NCBI RefSeq assembly: GCF_003635165.1 | Contig: NZ_ML058597.1 | Coordinates: 952,054 to 1,016,053, forward strand | Reading direction: 5' to 3' | Origin: Burkholderia sp. Nafp2/4-1b | GTDB lineage: Bacteria > Pseudomonadota > Gammaproteobacteria > Burkholderiales > Burkholderiaceae | DNA: 64,000 bases | In this document: piece after piece, positions 17,453-25,723 of the stretch | How the letters are laid out: each line of letters begins with the position of its first letter | Position numbering within the stretch: the stretch's first letter is position 1 | Translations under genes and position numbers: made by a program | The notes under the pieces: model-generated | The model's database searches: none | Told to the model about the DNA's origin: nothing | The model's input: only the letters and a program-made list of their open reading frames with translations

Positions 17453-18523
17453 TCATGCAACCCATTCGGCCCACATCATCGTCAGCACCGTCATCAGCGC
17501 GGGGCCGACGAACAGCCCGATCAGCCCGAACGTCTCGGCACCGCCGAGGATGCCGAACAGCACGAGCAGGAACGGCAAGCGGGTCGAGCTGCCGATCAGC
17601 ACCGGCCGCACGAAATGCTCGGCGACGAACACGACCACGAAGCCGATTACCAGCACCACGACGGCCCACACGGTCGCGCCCTGCACGAACAACCAGAGCG
17701 CCGCGCCGCAGAACACGATCGGCGCGCAGAACGGCAGCATCGCGGCCACCGCCGTGACGAGGCCGAGCAGCGCCGCATGGGGCACGCCGGCCAGCGCGTA
17801 TGCGACACCGAGAATCGCCCCCTCGCCGAGACCGACGACGACGAGCCCCGTCACCGTGCCGTACACGGCCGCGGCCATCCGCTCGATCAGCTCGCCGCCG
17901 CCGGGGCCGAATGCGCGCCGCGCGCCCTGCAGCAACGCGCCGGACAACTTGTGGCCGGCTCGCATGATGACGAACAGCGTGACCAGCATGAAGCCGAACT
18001 CGAACAGCGCATGCGCGAGCTTCGAGCCGAACTGCCGCCCGAACGCGATGAATTTCTCGCCGCTCGCGCCATGCATCGCCGTGGCCGCGTGCAGCGGATG
18101 ACCGAGATTGGCCTGCCACCATTCGGTGATCTGCGCGGAGCCGTAAGGCAAGCGGCTGATGACGTCCGGCAGCGCAATACCGTTGTCCTGGATCGAATGC
18201 AGCCAGATGCTCAGGTCGTGCTCCTGCGAAATCGCCTGCCCCAGCGCGATCGCGACCGGCAGCACGACGAGCAGCGAAACGCCCGTGGTGATCACGGTCG
18301 CGATCAGGGTCGGCCGGTTGCGAAACCAGCGATCGGATTCGAAGCGTTTCAGCAGCGGCCACAGCGCGATCGCAATCACGCATGCCCATGCGATGGCGGG
18401 AAGAAAATCGCGGATCACCCATAGCGCGAGCATCAGCAGCGCCGCGTACAGCACGGCGCGGGCGATCTGCTGCGCGCGCGGCCGTGCGGCGGAATCGGGA
18501 GACGGCGGGACGTGTGCGCCCAT
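17453..18523 (-). CDS. AI-2E family (YdiK/PerM-like) transporter
   Basis: A 356-residue polytopic protein. The family features are an N-terminal helix pair, a ~100-residue soluble insert (about residues 100-185), and a C-terminal helix bundle with GLVVVGLGEGAILGVAYALAGVPHAALLG, ending in the LPFLLVLFGILGGAETFGLIGLFVGPALM block typical of AI-2E/UPF0118 proteins. Family members have been linked to AI-2 export or sodium-proton exchange; nothing here decides between them. The ATG at 18523 gives a normal N terminus, and the 35-residue upstream extension runs into a terminator hairpin, so I reject it. Confidence 0.88.
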   Translation of the reverse strand: MGAHVPPSPDSAARPRAQQIARAVLYAALLMLALWVIRDFLPAIAWACVIAIALWPLLKRFESDRWFRNRPTLIATVITTGVSLLVVLPVAIALGQAISQEHDLSIWLHSIQDNGIALPDVISRLPYGSAQITEWWQANLGHPLHAATAMHGASGEKFIAFGRQFGSKLAHALFEFGFMLVTLFVIMRAGHKLSGALLQGARRAFGPGGGELIERMAAAVYGTVTGLVVVGLGEGAILGVAYALAGVPHAALLGLVTAVAAMLPFCAPIVFCGAALWLFVQGATVWAVVVLVIGFVVVFVAEHFVRPVLIGSSTRLPFLLVLFGILGGAETFGLIGLFVGPALMTVLTMMWAEWVA

Positions 18524-18541
18524 GACACCTCTGTCGAAATG

Positions 18542-18587
18542 AAAAATGGCGGTTCGCGCAGGCTGCGAGCCTGGTCGAACCGCCATT
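18542..18587 (-). terminator. Rho-independent terminator of the xenA-type gene
   Basis: Read on the minus strand, a 12-bp outer stem (AATGGCGGTTCG with its complement) encloses a 6-bp inner stem (AGGCT/AGCCT core) and is followed by TTTTTC. It lies 86 bp downstream of the old yellow enzyme stop and just before the AI-2E gene on the same strand. Confidence 0.85.
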
Positions 18588-18672
18588 CTATCCATCGACG
18601 CCGCAATGGCATGCACACGCACTGCCAAGCATCGTCAAATGCGAGCCGCGGACGCCGCGCCGCGGCGCATGC

Positions 18673-19782
18673 TCAGGCCACTTTGTCGGCGACGCGATAC
18701 CGCTCCAGCCAGTGCGCGTATGGCGCGGGCAGCGTCCACGACGGACGCTCGACGCCGAGCTGCTTGGCCGCGTAGTACGGCCAGTGCGGATCGGCGAGAT
18801 GCGCGCGGCCGACCATCACGAGGTCGAGCTGCTGCTCGGCGACGACGCGATTGGCAAGCTGCGGCGTGTCGATGCCCCATGCGGACGACACCGGCAGGCC
18901 GGCCTCGCGGCGCACACGTTCCGCGATCGGTGCGAGGAACGCCGGCCCCCACGGAATCTGCGCATCGGGCGTCGAGAAGCCGACCGACACGCTCAGCATG
19001 TCGAGCCCTTCCCGCTTCATCCGCTGCGTGAGCGCGATCGATTCGGCGAGGGTTTCTTCATCGCGGCCATCGTATTCGATCACGCCGAGGCGCGCGGTCA
19101 GCGGCAGGTGCTCCGGCCAGACCTGACGGACGGCCTTCAGCGTGTCGACGAGGAAACGGCCGCGGTTTTCGGCCGAACCGCCGTACTCGTCATCGCGCTG
19201 GTTCGCATGCACGGAGAAGAAACTCTGCGCGAGATAGCCGTGCGCGAAGTGCAGTTCGAGCCATTCGAACCCGAGGTCGCGGGCGCGCTTCGCCGACGCG
19301 ACGAAATCGGCCTGCACACGCGCGATGTCGTCGTGCGTCATCGCGCGCGGCGTCTTCGGCAGGTGCGCACCGAACGGGATCGCCGACGGCGCGATGGTCT
19401 GCCAGCCGCGCGGGTCGCCGTCGGCGATGTGGTCGTCGCCTTCCCACGGACGGTTCGCGCTCGCCTTGCGGCCCGCATGCGCGAGCTGGATGCCCGGCAC
19501 CGCCCCGGCCGCCTTGATCGCCGCGACCGACGGCGCGAACGCGTCGGCCTGCGCGTCGGTCCACAGCCCGGCGCAGCCCGGCGTGATCCGGCCTTCCGGC
19601 GACACGGCCGTCGCCTCCGCGATCACGAGGCCCGCGCCGCCGCGCGCGATGCTGCCGAGATGCACGTGATGCCAGTCGTTGACGACGCCGTCTTCGGCGA
19701 CGTACTGGCACATCGGCGGCACGGCGATGCGGTTGCGCAGCGTGACATCCTTGAGTTTGAACGGTTCGAACAGGGCAGACAT
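18673..19782 (-). CDS. xenA: XenA-type NADH:flavin oxidoreductase (old yellow enzyme)
   Basis: A 369-residue FMN enzyme that reduces activated C=C bonds, quinones and nitro compounds with NAD(P)H. Residues known from Pseudomonas XenA occupy the same numbers: Cys25 (redox tuning) in PPMCQY, His178 and His181 in LELHFAHGY, and Tyr183. The C-terminal part ends in the XenA-like PAPYAHWLERYR. A good ribosome site (AGGAG) precedes the ATG at 19782. A DJ-1/PfpI gene lies 144 bp upstream on the same strand, and two matching pseudo-palindromes lie farther upstream, suggesting joint induction by electrophiles. A strong terminator follows. Confidence 0.93.
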   Translation of the reverse strand: MSALFEPFKLKDVTLRNRIAVPPMCQYVAEDGVVNDWHHVHLGSIARGGAGLVIAEATAVSPEGRITPGCAGLWTDAQADAFAPSVAAIKAAGAVPGIQLAHAGRKASANRPWEGDDHIADGDPRGWQTIAPSAIPFGAHLPKTPRAMTHDDIARVQADFVASAKRARDLGFEWLELHFAHGYLAQSFFSVHANQRDDEYGGSAENRGRFLVDTLKAVRQVWPEHLPLTARLGVIEYDGRDEETLAESIALTQRMKREGLDMLSVSVGFSTPDAQIPWGPAFLAPIAERVRREAGLPVSSAWGIDTPQLANRVVAEQQLDLVMVGRAHLADPHWPYYAAKQLGVERPSWTLPAPYAHWLERYRVADKVA

Positions 19783-19926
19783 CCACCACTCCTTTGCTTG
19801 GTTCTACGAAACGACTGGACGAGCCGCCGTGCGGTACGCGCGGCGGAACGATGCGGGCCGTCGCCGGGCCGGTTGCGCGCGACGACAGCAACAGCCTGGC
19901 GCCGATGGTTCCGGCGCCGGGCCGGC

Positions 19927-20613
19927 TTATTGACGGCTGAGCTGCGCGAGCAGCGCCTCGGCCGCGGGCTCCGACGATGCCGGGTTCTGCCCCGTGATCA
20001 GCAGCCCGTCGGTCACGACATGCGGCGCCCAGTCGGCACTGCGCTCGAACTGCGCGCCGTTGGTCTTCAGCATGTCCTCGACGAGGAACGGCACGACTTC
20101 CGTCAGTTCGACGGCCGCTTCCTCGCTGTTGGTGAAGGCGGTCACGCGCTTGCCCCGCACGACCGACTCGCCGGTTTTCGGATCCTTCACGTGACGCAGC
20201 ACGCCCGGCGCATGGCACACGGTGGCGACCGGCTTGCCGGCCGACAGCGCGCGCTCGATCAGGCCGATCGAATGCAGATCCTCGGCAAGATCCCACAGCG
20301 GGCCATGCCCGCCCGGGTAGAACACCGCGTCGTAATCGTCCACCGACACGTCGGCCAGCTTGCGCGTGGCGGCGAGCTCGGCCTTGGCGGCCGGGTCCGC
20401 GTCGAAGCGGCGCGTGGCGTCGGTCTGCGCGGTCGGATCGGCGCTTTTCGGGTCGAGCGGCGGCTTGCCGCCCTGCGGCGACGCTAGCGTCAGCTCGACG
20501 CCCGCATCCTTGAACGCGTAGTACGGCGCGGCCAGTTCCTCGAGCCAGAAGCCGGTTTTCTTGCCGGTGTCGCCGAGCGTGTCGTGCGAAGTCAGGACAA
20601 CCAGAATCTTCAT
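19927..20613 (-). CDS. DJ-1/PfpI (Hsp31-like) class I glutamine amidotransferase-like protein
   Basis: A 228-residue DJ-1/PfpI-superfamily protein. The nucleophile elbow is ATVCHAPGVL with Cys133-His134, the partner Glu lies in GFWLEE near residue 25, and GGHG is at 101-104. The size and the insertion with K.L.D resemble the Hsp31/YhbO-like group, whose members act as glyoxalases, deglycases or holdases. The ATG has AAGGAG upstream. Together with the following XenA-type gene this looks like a reactive-carbonyl or electrophile defence pair. Exact activity not predictable. Confidence 0.9.
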   Translation of the reverse strand: MKILVVLTSHDTLGDTGKKTGFWLEELAAPYYAFKDAGVELTLASPQGGKPPLDPKSADPTAQTDATRRFDADPAAKAELAATRKLADVSVDDYDAVFYPGGHGPLWDLAEDLHSIGLIERALSAGKPVATVCHAPGVLRHVKDPKTGESVVRGKRVTAFTNSEEAAVELTEVVPFLVEDMLKTNGAQFERSADWAPHVVTDGLLITGQNPASSEPAAEALLAQLSRQ

Positions 20614-20765
20614 GATCGGAACTCCTTCAGAGGGGAAACAGGGCCGCGTCGCGGCGGCCAGCGTGACACACGCCGCCTGCGCCGCTGACGGCGTGCCTGC
20701 CGGTTAGTCCGCCGGCACGCGTCAACGTGCCGGCCACGTAGCGAAAATGTTGATCGAATTTGTAT

Positions 20766-20780
20766 TAGACCAGTCGTCTA
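20766..20780. promoter_or_regulatory. Pseudo-palindromic operator, copy 1
   Basis: TAGACCAGTCGTCTA: inverted TAGAC/GTCTA half-sites with a 5-bp centre, 153 bp upstream of the DJ-1 ATG. A second copy at 20910 differs by one base. The form fits a TetR-type repressor of electrophile-response genes (NemR-like), but no such gene is adjacent. Confidence 0.6.
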
Positions 20781-20909
20781 GACAAGACTCGAAAAAAATG
20801 ACGACCGCTCCGGCACGACCAGCATCGCAGCGCGATATGGCATTTTCGCGTCCGGGATGCACGTTCAGGAACGGCGTCGCATTCGTCAGCGCGAATGATA
20901 GCGCTCGAT

Positions 20910-20924
20910 TAGACCGGTCGTCTA
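20910..20924. promoter_or_regulatory. Pseudo-palindromic operator, copy 2
   Basis: TAGACCGGTCGTCTA, one base different from the copy at 20766. On the minus strand a TATCAT hexamer lies 18 bases beyond the TAGACG within it, so the site may overlap a -35 element. Confidence 0.6.
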
Positions 20925-21023
20925 GAGATCGAAGATCAGCCCTGCCGTCGACATGGCTTTTGCGACGGCGCGGGTGCGGCAACGTCCGTTGCCGATCGCG
21001 CCCCACTCGCGCCGCCGCTTCGC

Positions 21024-22037
21024 CTAGCCGTGCACCGGCCCGTCCGTATCGCCGGCCTCGATCACCGGGATCTCGAGCCGGTGGCCGTGCGTACCGTCGG
21101 CGAGCAGCCCGAGCATCAAGTTCGCGAGCGTTCGTCCGGACGCATGCCCGGTCGGCTGCACGACCGCCGTCACGCGATGCGGATGTGCGATGTCCGGCGG
21201 CACGCCGTCGTAGACGATCAACGACATGTCCGTTCCGAGCCGCAAGCCGCTGTCGACCAGCGCCCGGAATACGCCGCCGCCCGCGATGTTGTTGTCGACC
21301 AGCAGCGCGGTGGGCCGATCGGCCTGCGCGAGCAATGCCTGCGCACCCTGCCGCCCGCCGTCGCGCGTAAACGCACATTCGACGAGCAGCGCCGGATCGG
21401 GCTCGATGCCGGCCTCGCGCAGCGCCGCCAGATAGCCGGCGCGGCGCTGCATCGCGAAATTGAGCGACAGCGGCGCACTGAGCATCGCGATGCGCCGATG
21501 GCCGAAGCCGATCAGGCGCCGCACCGCGTCGCGCGCGCCGGCCTCGTTGTCGAAATCGAACCATGCGTACGGCTCGGCGGCTTGCGTGCGGCCATACGCG
21601 ACGTACGGAAACGCATTCGACCGCAGATACGCGAGGCGCGGATCGTCGACCAGCGTGCGCGCGACGATCAGCCCGTCGACGAGCTTGCCGTCGACGAGCC
21701 GGCGATACGTGTCCAGCTCGGCGTTCGGCCGCGCGGACGCGATGATGAAGTCGAGATTGCGCTCGGCGAGCCGCTCGGTGATGCCCGCGACGACTTCGCC
21801 GAAGCGCGGATCGCCGAGATCGCCCGCGCCGAACGGATACACGATGCCGATCGTATCGGCGCGCCCCGTCGCCAGCCGGCGCGCAGTCGGATCCGCGACG
21901 TAACCGAGCTCGCGCGCAGCCTTCATCACGCGTTCGCGGGTGGCTTCGCTCACGTCGTCATAGCCGTTCAGCGCGCGACTGACCGTCGTGCGCGACAGCC
22001 CCAGCGCATCCGACAGCGCCTTCAGATTCACCTTCAC
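21024..22037 (-). CDS. LacI-family repressor of the levan/sucrose operon
   Basis: A 337-residue regulator. The N-terminal helix-turn-helix and hinge read LKALSDALGLSRTTVSRALNG and ...RRLATGRADTIG. The sugar-binding core spans about 60-330 with the usual two-lobed pattern. It is divergent from the levansucrase gene, and the shared gap has two CAAACCGGTTTG operators laid over a promoter that points to levansucrase, a clear sign of local repression. By context the inducer is probably sucrose, fructose or a derivative. Confidence 0.92.
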   Translation of the reverse strand: MKVNLKALSDALGLSRTTVSRALNGYDDVSEATRERVMKAARELGYVADPTARRLATGRADTIGIVYPFGAGDLGDPRFGEVVAGITERLAERNLDFIIASARPNAELDTYRRLVDGKLVDGLIVARTLVDDPRLAYLRSNAFPYVAYGRTQAAEPYAWFDFDNEAGARDAVRRLIGFGHRRIAMLSAPLSLNFAMQRRAGYLAALREAGIEPDPALLVECAFTRDGGRQGAQALLAQADRPTALLVDNNIAGGGVFRALVDSGLRLGTDMSLIVYDGVPPDIAHPHRVTAVVQPTGHASGRTLANLMLGLLADGTHGHRLEIPVIEAGDTDGPVHG

Positions 22038-22128
22038 GTCGCTCCTCGCGTTGTGGGTTCCGTTCGGCCAATCGCCGCCTGTGGCAATTATTTCCGAACG
22101 GTAGCTATTACCGTCAAATATTTATCTT

Positions 22129-22157
22129 TTGACGTCCAAACCGGTTTGAAATAGCAT
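22129..22157 (+). promoter_or_regulatory. Sigma-70 promoter of levansucrase-levanase genes
   Basis: TTGACG (22129-22134), 17-bp spacer, TAGCAT (22152-22157). The first LacI operator fills the spacer, and the second covers the -10 edge and likely start site. Confidence 0.65.
22137..22148. promoter_or_regulatory. LacI-family operator O1
   Basis: CAAACCGGTTTG, a perfect 12-bp palindrome with the central CG typical of LacI-family sites, within the promoter spacer. Its centre is 22 bp (two helical turns) from O2. Confidence 0.8.
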
Positions 22158-22173
22158 CCAAACCGGTTTGGAT
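22156..22173. promoter_or_regulatory. LacI-family operator O2
   Basis: ATCCAAACCGGTTTGGAT, a perfect 18-bp palindrome overlapping the -10 element and start region. It shares the 12-bp core with O1. Confidence 0.82.
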
Positions 22174-22225
22174 ATCGGTACCGCCCTCAATCGTTTCTTT
22201 CACCGTCAACGGAAACTACGCCGAC

Positions 22226-23806
22226 ATGACTTACTTTCCTTTTTGCCGCACGACCGCGGCCAAACGTTTGCTGTTCGCCGGCGCCGCAGTGGCCGCGTTC
22301 GCGTCCGTCGCGCATGCGCAGACCGCCGGCGCACCCGCGCCCACGCCGCACACGCAACAGGCCTACGATCCCGAAGGCAACTTCACGATGCGCTGGACCC
22401 GCGCCGACATTCGCCAGATCGTCGCGCAGTCGCACACGGCCGGCGCCGACCGGAACTCGCTGCCGCAAGCGCTGACGATGCCGGATATCCCGCAGGATTT
22501 CCCGCTGGTCAACTCGAACGTGTGGGTCTGGGACACGTGGCCGCTGGCGGACCTGCGCGCGAACCAGCTCAGCTACAAGGGCTGGGAGGTGATCTTCTCG
22601 CTGACCGCCGACCCGCATGCGGGCTACACGTTCGATGACCGTCACGTCCATGCGCGCATCGGCTTCTTCTATCGCCGTGCCGGCGTTCCCGCGTCGCAGC
22701 GGCCCGCGAACGGCGGCTGGACCTGGGGCGGCCACCTGTTCCCGGACGGCGCGAGCGCGAAGGTGTTCGGCACGGCGCCGATGACCAACAACGCCGAATG
22801 GTCGGGCTCCGCGCGTCTCACGAACGGCGACAACGTCAGCCTGTACTACACCGCGACGTCGTTCAACCGCTCGGCGCCCGGCGGCGCCGACATCACGCCG
22901 CCGCAGGCGATCATCACGCGCACCGACGGCCATATCCACGCCGACGACAAGCACGTGTGGTTCAGCGGCTTCGACGATCACAAGGCGCTGCTGCAGCCGG
23001 ACGGCAACTACTACCAGACCGGCCAGCAGAACACCTACTTCTCGTTCCGCGATCCGTTCGTGTTCACCGATCCCGCGCATCCGGGCAAGACCTACATGGT
23101 GTTCGAAGGCAACACGGGCGGCCAGCGCGGCGCGCGGACCTGCACCGAGGCCGATCTCGGCTACGCGCCGAACGATCCGTACAAGGAAGACCTCAACGCG
23201 GTGATGAACTCGGGCGCAGTGTATCAAAAGGCCAATGTCGGCCTGGCGGTCGCGACGAACCCGCAACTGACCGAATGGAAGTTCCTGCCGCCGATCCTGT
23301 CGGCGAACTGCGTGGACGACCAGACCGAGCGTCCGCAGATCTATCTGAAGGACGGCAAGTACTACCTGTTCACGATCAGCCACCGCACGACGATGGCCGC
23401 GGGCGTGGACGGGCCGGACGGCGTCTACGGCTTCGTCGGCAACGGTATCCGCAGCGACTTCCAGCCGCTGAACGGCGGCAGCGGCCTCGTGCTCGGCAAC
23501 CCGACCGACTTCTCCGCGCCGGCCGGCGCGCCGTATTCGCAGGATCCGAACCAGAACCCGCGCGAGTTCCAGTCGTATTCGCACTACGTGATGCCGGGCG
23601 GGCTCGTCGAGTCGTTCATCGATGCGATCGGCCCGCGTCGCGGCGGCACGCTCGCGCCGACGGTGAAAGTCAACATCAACGGCACGTCGACGGCGGTCGA
23701 CCGCGCCTATGGCCGCGGCGGTCTCGGCGGCTACGGCGACATCCCGTCGAACCTGCCGGCGACGGGCGCCGGTCACAACGACGGCGGCTCCGGTACGCGG
23801 CCGTAA
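22226..23806 (+). CDS. Levansucrase (GH68)
   Basis: A 526-residue glycoside hydrolase family 68 enzyme that transfers fructose from sucrose to make levan and releases glucose. The three family carboxylates are in place: nucleophile Asp103 in VWDTWPL, transition-state stabiliser Asp276 in SFRDPF, and acid/base Glu368 in QTERPQIYLK. The N terminus has a basic start and a hydrophobic core ending in AHAQ, a plausible export signal that was not proven; many Gram-negative levansucrases leave by other routes. The C terminus is Gly/Asn-rich. It is the first gene after the LacI-controlled promoter, and a levanase gene follows, so the cell can make and later recover levan. Often named sacB or lsc. Confidence 0.94.
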   Translation: MTYFPFCRTTAAKRLLFAGAAVAAFASVAHAQTAGAPAPTPHTQQAYDPEGNFTMRWTRADIRQIVAQSHTAGADRNSLPQALTMPDIPQDFPLVNSNVWVWDTWPLADLRANQLSYKGWEVIFSLTADPHAGYTFDDRHVHARIGFFYRRAGVPASQRPANGGWTWGGHLFPDGASAKVFGTAPMTNNAEWSGSARLTNGDNVSLYYTATSFNRSAPGGADITPPQAIITRTDGHIHADDKHVWFSGFDDHKALLQPDGNYYQTGQQNTYFSFRDPFVFTDPAHPGKTYMVFEGNTGGQRGARTCTEADLGYAPNDPYKEDLNAVMNSGAVYQKANVGLAVATNPQLTEWKFLPPILSANCVDDQTERPQIYLKDGKYYLFTISHRTTMAAGVDGPDGVYGFVGNGIRSDFQPLNGGSGLVLGNPTDFSAPAGAPYSQDPNQNPREFQSYSHYVMPGGLVESFIDAIGPRRGGTLAPTVKVNINGTSTAVDRAYGRGGLGGYGDIPSNLPATGAGHNDGGSGTRP

Positions 23807-23903
23807 TCGCAACGGCCTCGTAACCCTTGTCGGTTCGGCAGGCGGGTATTGCGCCGGTATTGCCCGTGTCCCGTGCACGCCTGCCATTCTTGTTCCTCAG
23901 TCC

Positions 23904-23933
23904 GCGCATGCCGCCGTTGCCGGCGGCATGCGC
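23904..23933 (+). terminator. Hairpin between levansucrase and levanase genes
   Basis: GCGCATGCCGCC, a 6-base loop, then the exact 12-base complement, with only a weak T-tract after it. A second smaller palindrome lies at 23944-23960. It could partly terminate or process the mRNA, so that the two enzymes are made in different amounts. Confidence 0.5.
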
Positions 23934-23972
23934 CCTGCTTTCCGCTTCGCGCCGCGAAGCACGGAATCCTGC

Positions 23973-25610
23973 ATGAGATCGCTGCTTTTCCGCTGTTCCT
24001 TTCGGCTTGCCGGCCTGCTTCTCGCAGGGGCGTCGTGCATGCAGGCCGCATACGCAACCTGTGGCGCGCCGCTCGCGAGCGGCACGCCGCAATGGCGACC
24101 CGCGCTGCATTACACGCCGCAACGCAACTGGATGAACGATCCGAACGGCCTCGTGTACGAAAACGGCCGCTATCACCTGTTCTACCAGTACAACCCGCTC
24201 GGGAACGACTGGGGCAACATGTCGTGGGGCCATGCGACCAGTACCGACCTGGTCCACTGGCGCGAGCAGCCAGTTGCGATGCGCGTGAACGCGACGGAGG
24301 AAATCTTCTCCGGCTCGATCGTCGCCGACACGCACAACACGTCCGGCCTCGGCGCACCCGGCGTCACGCCGCTCGTCGCGCTTTATACGAGCGTCTACCA
24401 GGCCGGCTCCGGCCACGCGCCCGGCACCCAGGCGCAATCGCTCGCGTACAGTCTCGATCACGGCGCGACGTGGCAACCCTATGCCCACAATCCGGTGCTC
24501 ACGCTCGATCCGGAATCGAAGCAGTTCCGCGACCCGAAGGTGTCGTGGTACGCGCCCGGACGCTACTGGCTGATGACGACGGTCGTCGCCGACGCGCAGG
24601 TCGTGAAGCTCTACCGTTCCGACGATCTGGTCCACTGGTCGTTCCTGAGCGACTTCACGCTCCCCGACGTGCCGCACGCGAGCGCGCTGTGGGAGGTGCC
24701 CGACCTCGTGCCGCTGCCCGTCGACGACGATCCGCGACACATCAAGTGGGTGATGATCGTCAACGTGAACCCGTGGTCGATCGCCGGCGGTTCGGGTGCG
24801 ATGTACTTCGTCGGCAACTTCGACGGCCGCACGTTCACTCCTGATCGCGTCGCGCCGGCCGGTTCCGATCCCGCGCGCTTCCGCTGGGTCGATCACGGCG
24901 CCGATTTCTACGCGGCCGGTACGTTCTCCGGTGCGCCGGGTGCGCGCCCGCTCGCGATTGCGTGGATGAGCAACTGGGACTACGCGGCGAAAGCGCCGAC
25001 CGCGCCGTGGCGCGGCGCAACGACGTTGCCGCGCGAACTCGCGCTGAAGACGATCGACGGCGAACCGACGCTCGTCGTCACGCCGGCCGCCGCATTCGAT
25101 GCGTGGGCCGACGGGCGGCCGGCCGTGCATGAAGGCGACCTGAGCGTCGACTCCGCCACGCACATGCTGTCGGCCGCCACGCGCGGCGTCGTGCAGCGCA
25201 TCACGGTGACGCTCGCGCCGCAGCATGCGGCCCGCGCGGGCGTGATCGTGCGCGGCTCGGCGGACGGCACGATCGGCACGCGGATCGTATACGACACGGT
25301 CAAGCACACGCTGACGCTCGACCGCTCGCGCTCCGGTGCAACGGATTTCGCCGGCACGTTCAGCCGCGAACACATCGTCGATCTGCCGCTCGAGCACGGC
25401 CGTCTGCAACTCGAGATCGTCGTCGATCGCGGGTCGGTCGAGGTGTTCGCGAATGGCGGCCGCACGGTGCTGACGGACCTGATCTTTCCGCCGCTCGATG
25501 CGGACCGGGTCGCCGTGTTCGCCGAGCAGGGCCGCGCGACGTTTTCGGGATTGACGGTGACGCAGCTCGATACGGCCGACACGGCCCGCGGCGCCTGCAC
25601 ATCGCGCTAG
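23973..25610 (+). CDS. Levanase / exo-fructosidase (GH32)
   Basis: A 545-residue GH32 enzyme with an export signal (residues 1-28, cleavage likely near AYA). The five-bladed propeller carries the three family carboxylates: nucleophile Asp56 in WMNDPNG, Asp187 in RDPK, and acid/base Glu241 in WEVPDL. The C-terminal beta-sandwich runs from about 375 to 530. It should release fructose from levan or sucrose outside the cytoplasm. The 166-bp gap from the levansucrase gene contains two hairpins but no clear promoter, so co-transcription is likely. Heptanucleotide repeats begin right after the stop. Sometimes named sacC or levB. Confidence 0.93.
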   Translation: MRSLLFRCSFRLAGLLLAGASCMQAAYATCGAPLASGTPQWRPALHYTPQRNWMNDPNGLVYENGRYHLFYQYNPLGNDWGNMSWGHATSTDLVHWREQPVAMRVNATEEIFSGSIVADTHNTSGLGAPGVTPLVALYTSVYQAGSGHAPGTQAQSLAYSLDHGATWQPYAHNPVLTLDPESKQFRDPKVSWYAPGRYWLMTTVVADAQVVKLYRSDDLVHWSFLSDFTLPDVPHASALWEVPDLVPLPVDDDPRHIKWVMIVNVNPWSIAGGSGAMYFVGNFDGRTFTPDRVAPAGSDPARFRWVDHGADFYAAGTFSGAPGARPLAIAWMSNWDYAAKAPTAPWRGATTLPRELALKTIDGEPTLVVTPAAAFDAWADGRPAVHEGDLSVDSATHMLSAATRGVVQRITVTLAPQHAARAGVIVRGSADGTIGTRIVYDTVKHTLTLDRSRSGATDFAGTFSREHIVDLPLEHGRLQLEIVVDRGSVEVFANGGRTVLTDLIFPPLDADRVAVFAEQGRATFSGLTVTQLDTADTARGACTSR

Positions 25611-25652
25611 CGACTACCGATTAGCGATTAGCGATTAGCGACTAGCGACTAG
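25611..25652. repeat. CGAYTAG heptanucleotide array
   Basis: Six tandem 7-bp units (one CGACTAC, three CGATTAG, two CGACTAG) immediately after the levanase TAG stop. Every second unit half contains TAG, so all frames are closed here. Confidence 0.9.
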
Positions 25653-25665
25653 CGATACGAAGCGA

Positions 25666-25714
25666 CGGCGGGGCCGCGCCGCCCGACGTCGCGTCAGGCG
25701 CCACGGCCCCGCCG
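25666..25714. terminator. Terminator between convergent levanase and SDR genes
   Basis: An 11-bp perfect stem (CGGCGGGGCCG and its complement) encloses a 27-base loop and is followed by GTTTC on the plus strand. It probably stops the levan operon and may serve both directions. Confidence 0.6.
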
Positions 25715-25723
25715 GTTTCACGC

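Larger units (their letters stand above)
20614..21023. other. 410-bp non-coding region with two operators
   Basis: Between the LacI gene (ending at 21024, minus strand) and the DJ-1 gene (starting at 20613, minus strand). I find no convincing gene on either strand. It holds two near-identical TAGACC-type pseudo-palindromes 144 bp apart, and a short hairpin at 20977-20994 that may end the LacI transcript. Confidence 0.6.

Noticed and set aside
20747..21370. Plus-strand frame spanning the two TAGACC operators into the LacI gene
   Set aside because: It overlaps the LacI gene antisense, and its product is Arg/Ser-rich shadow sequence. I looked for a TetR repressor here and found none.
25611..25652. 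Possible attachment site or iteron origin
   Set aside because: The units are 7 bp, contain no known binding motif, and no integrase, replication or partition gene is nearby.
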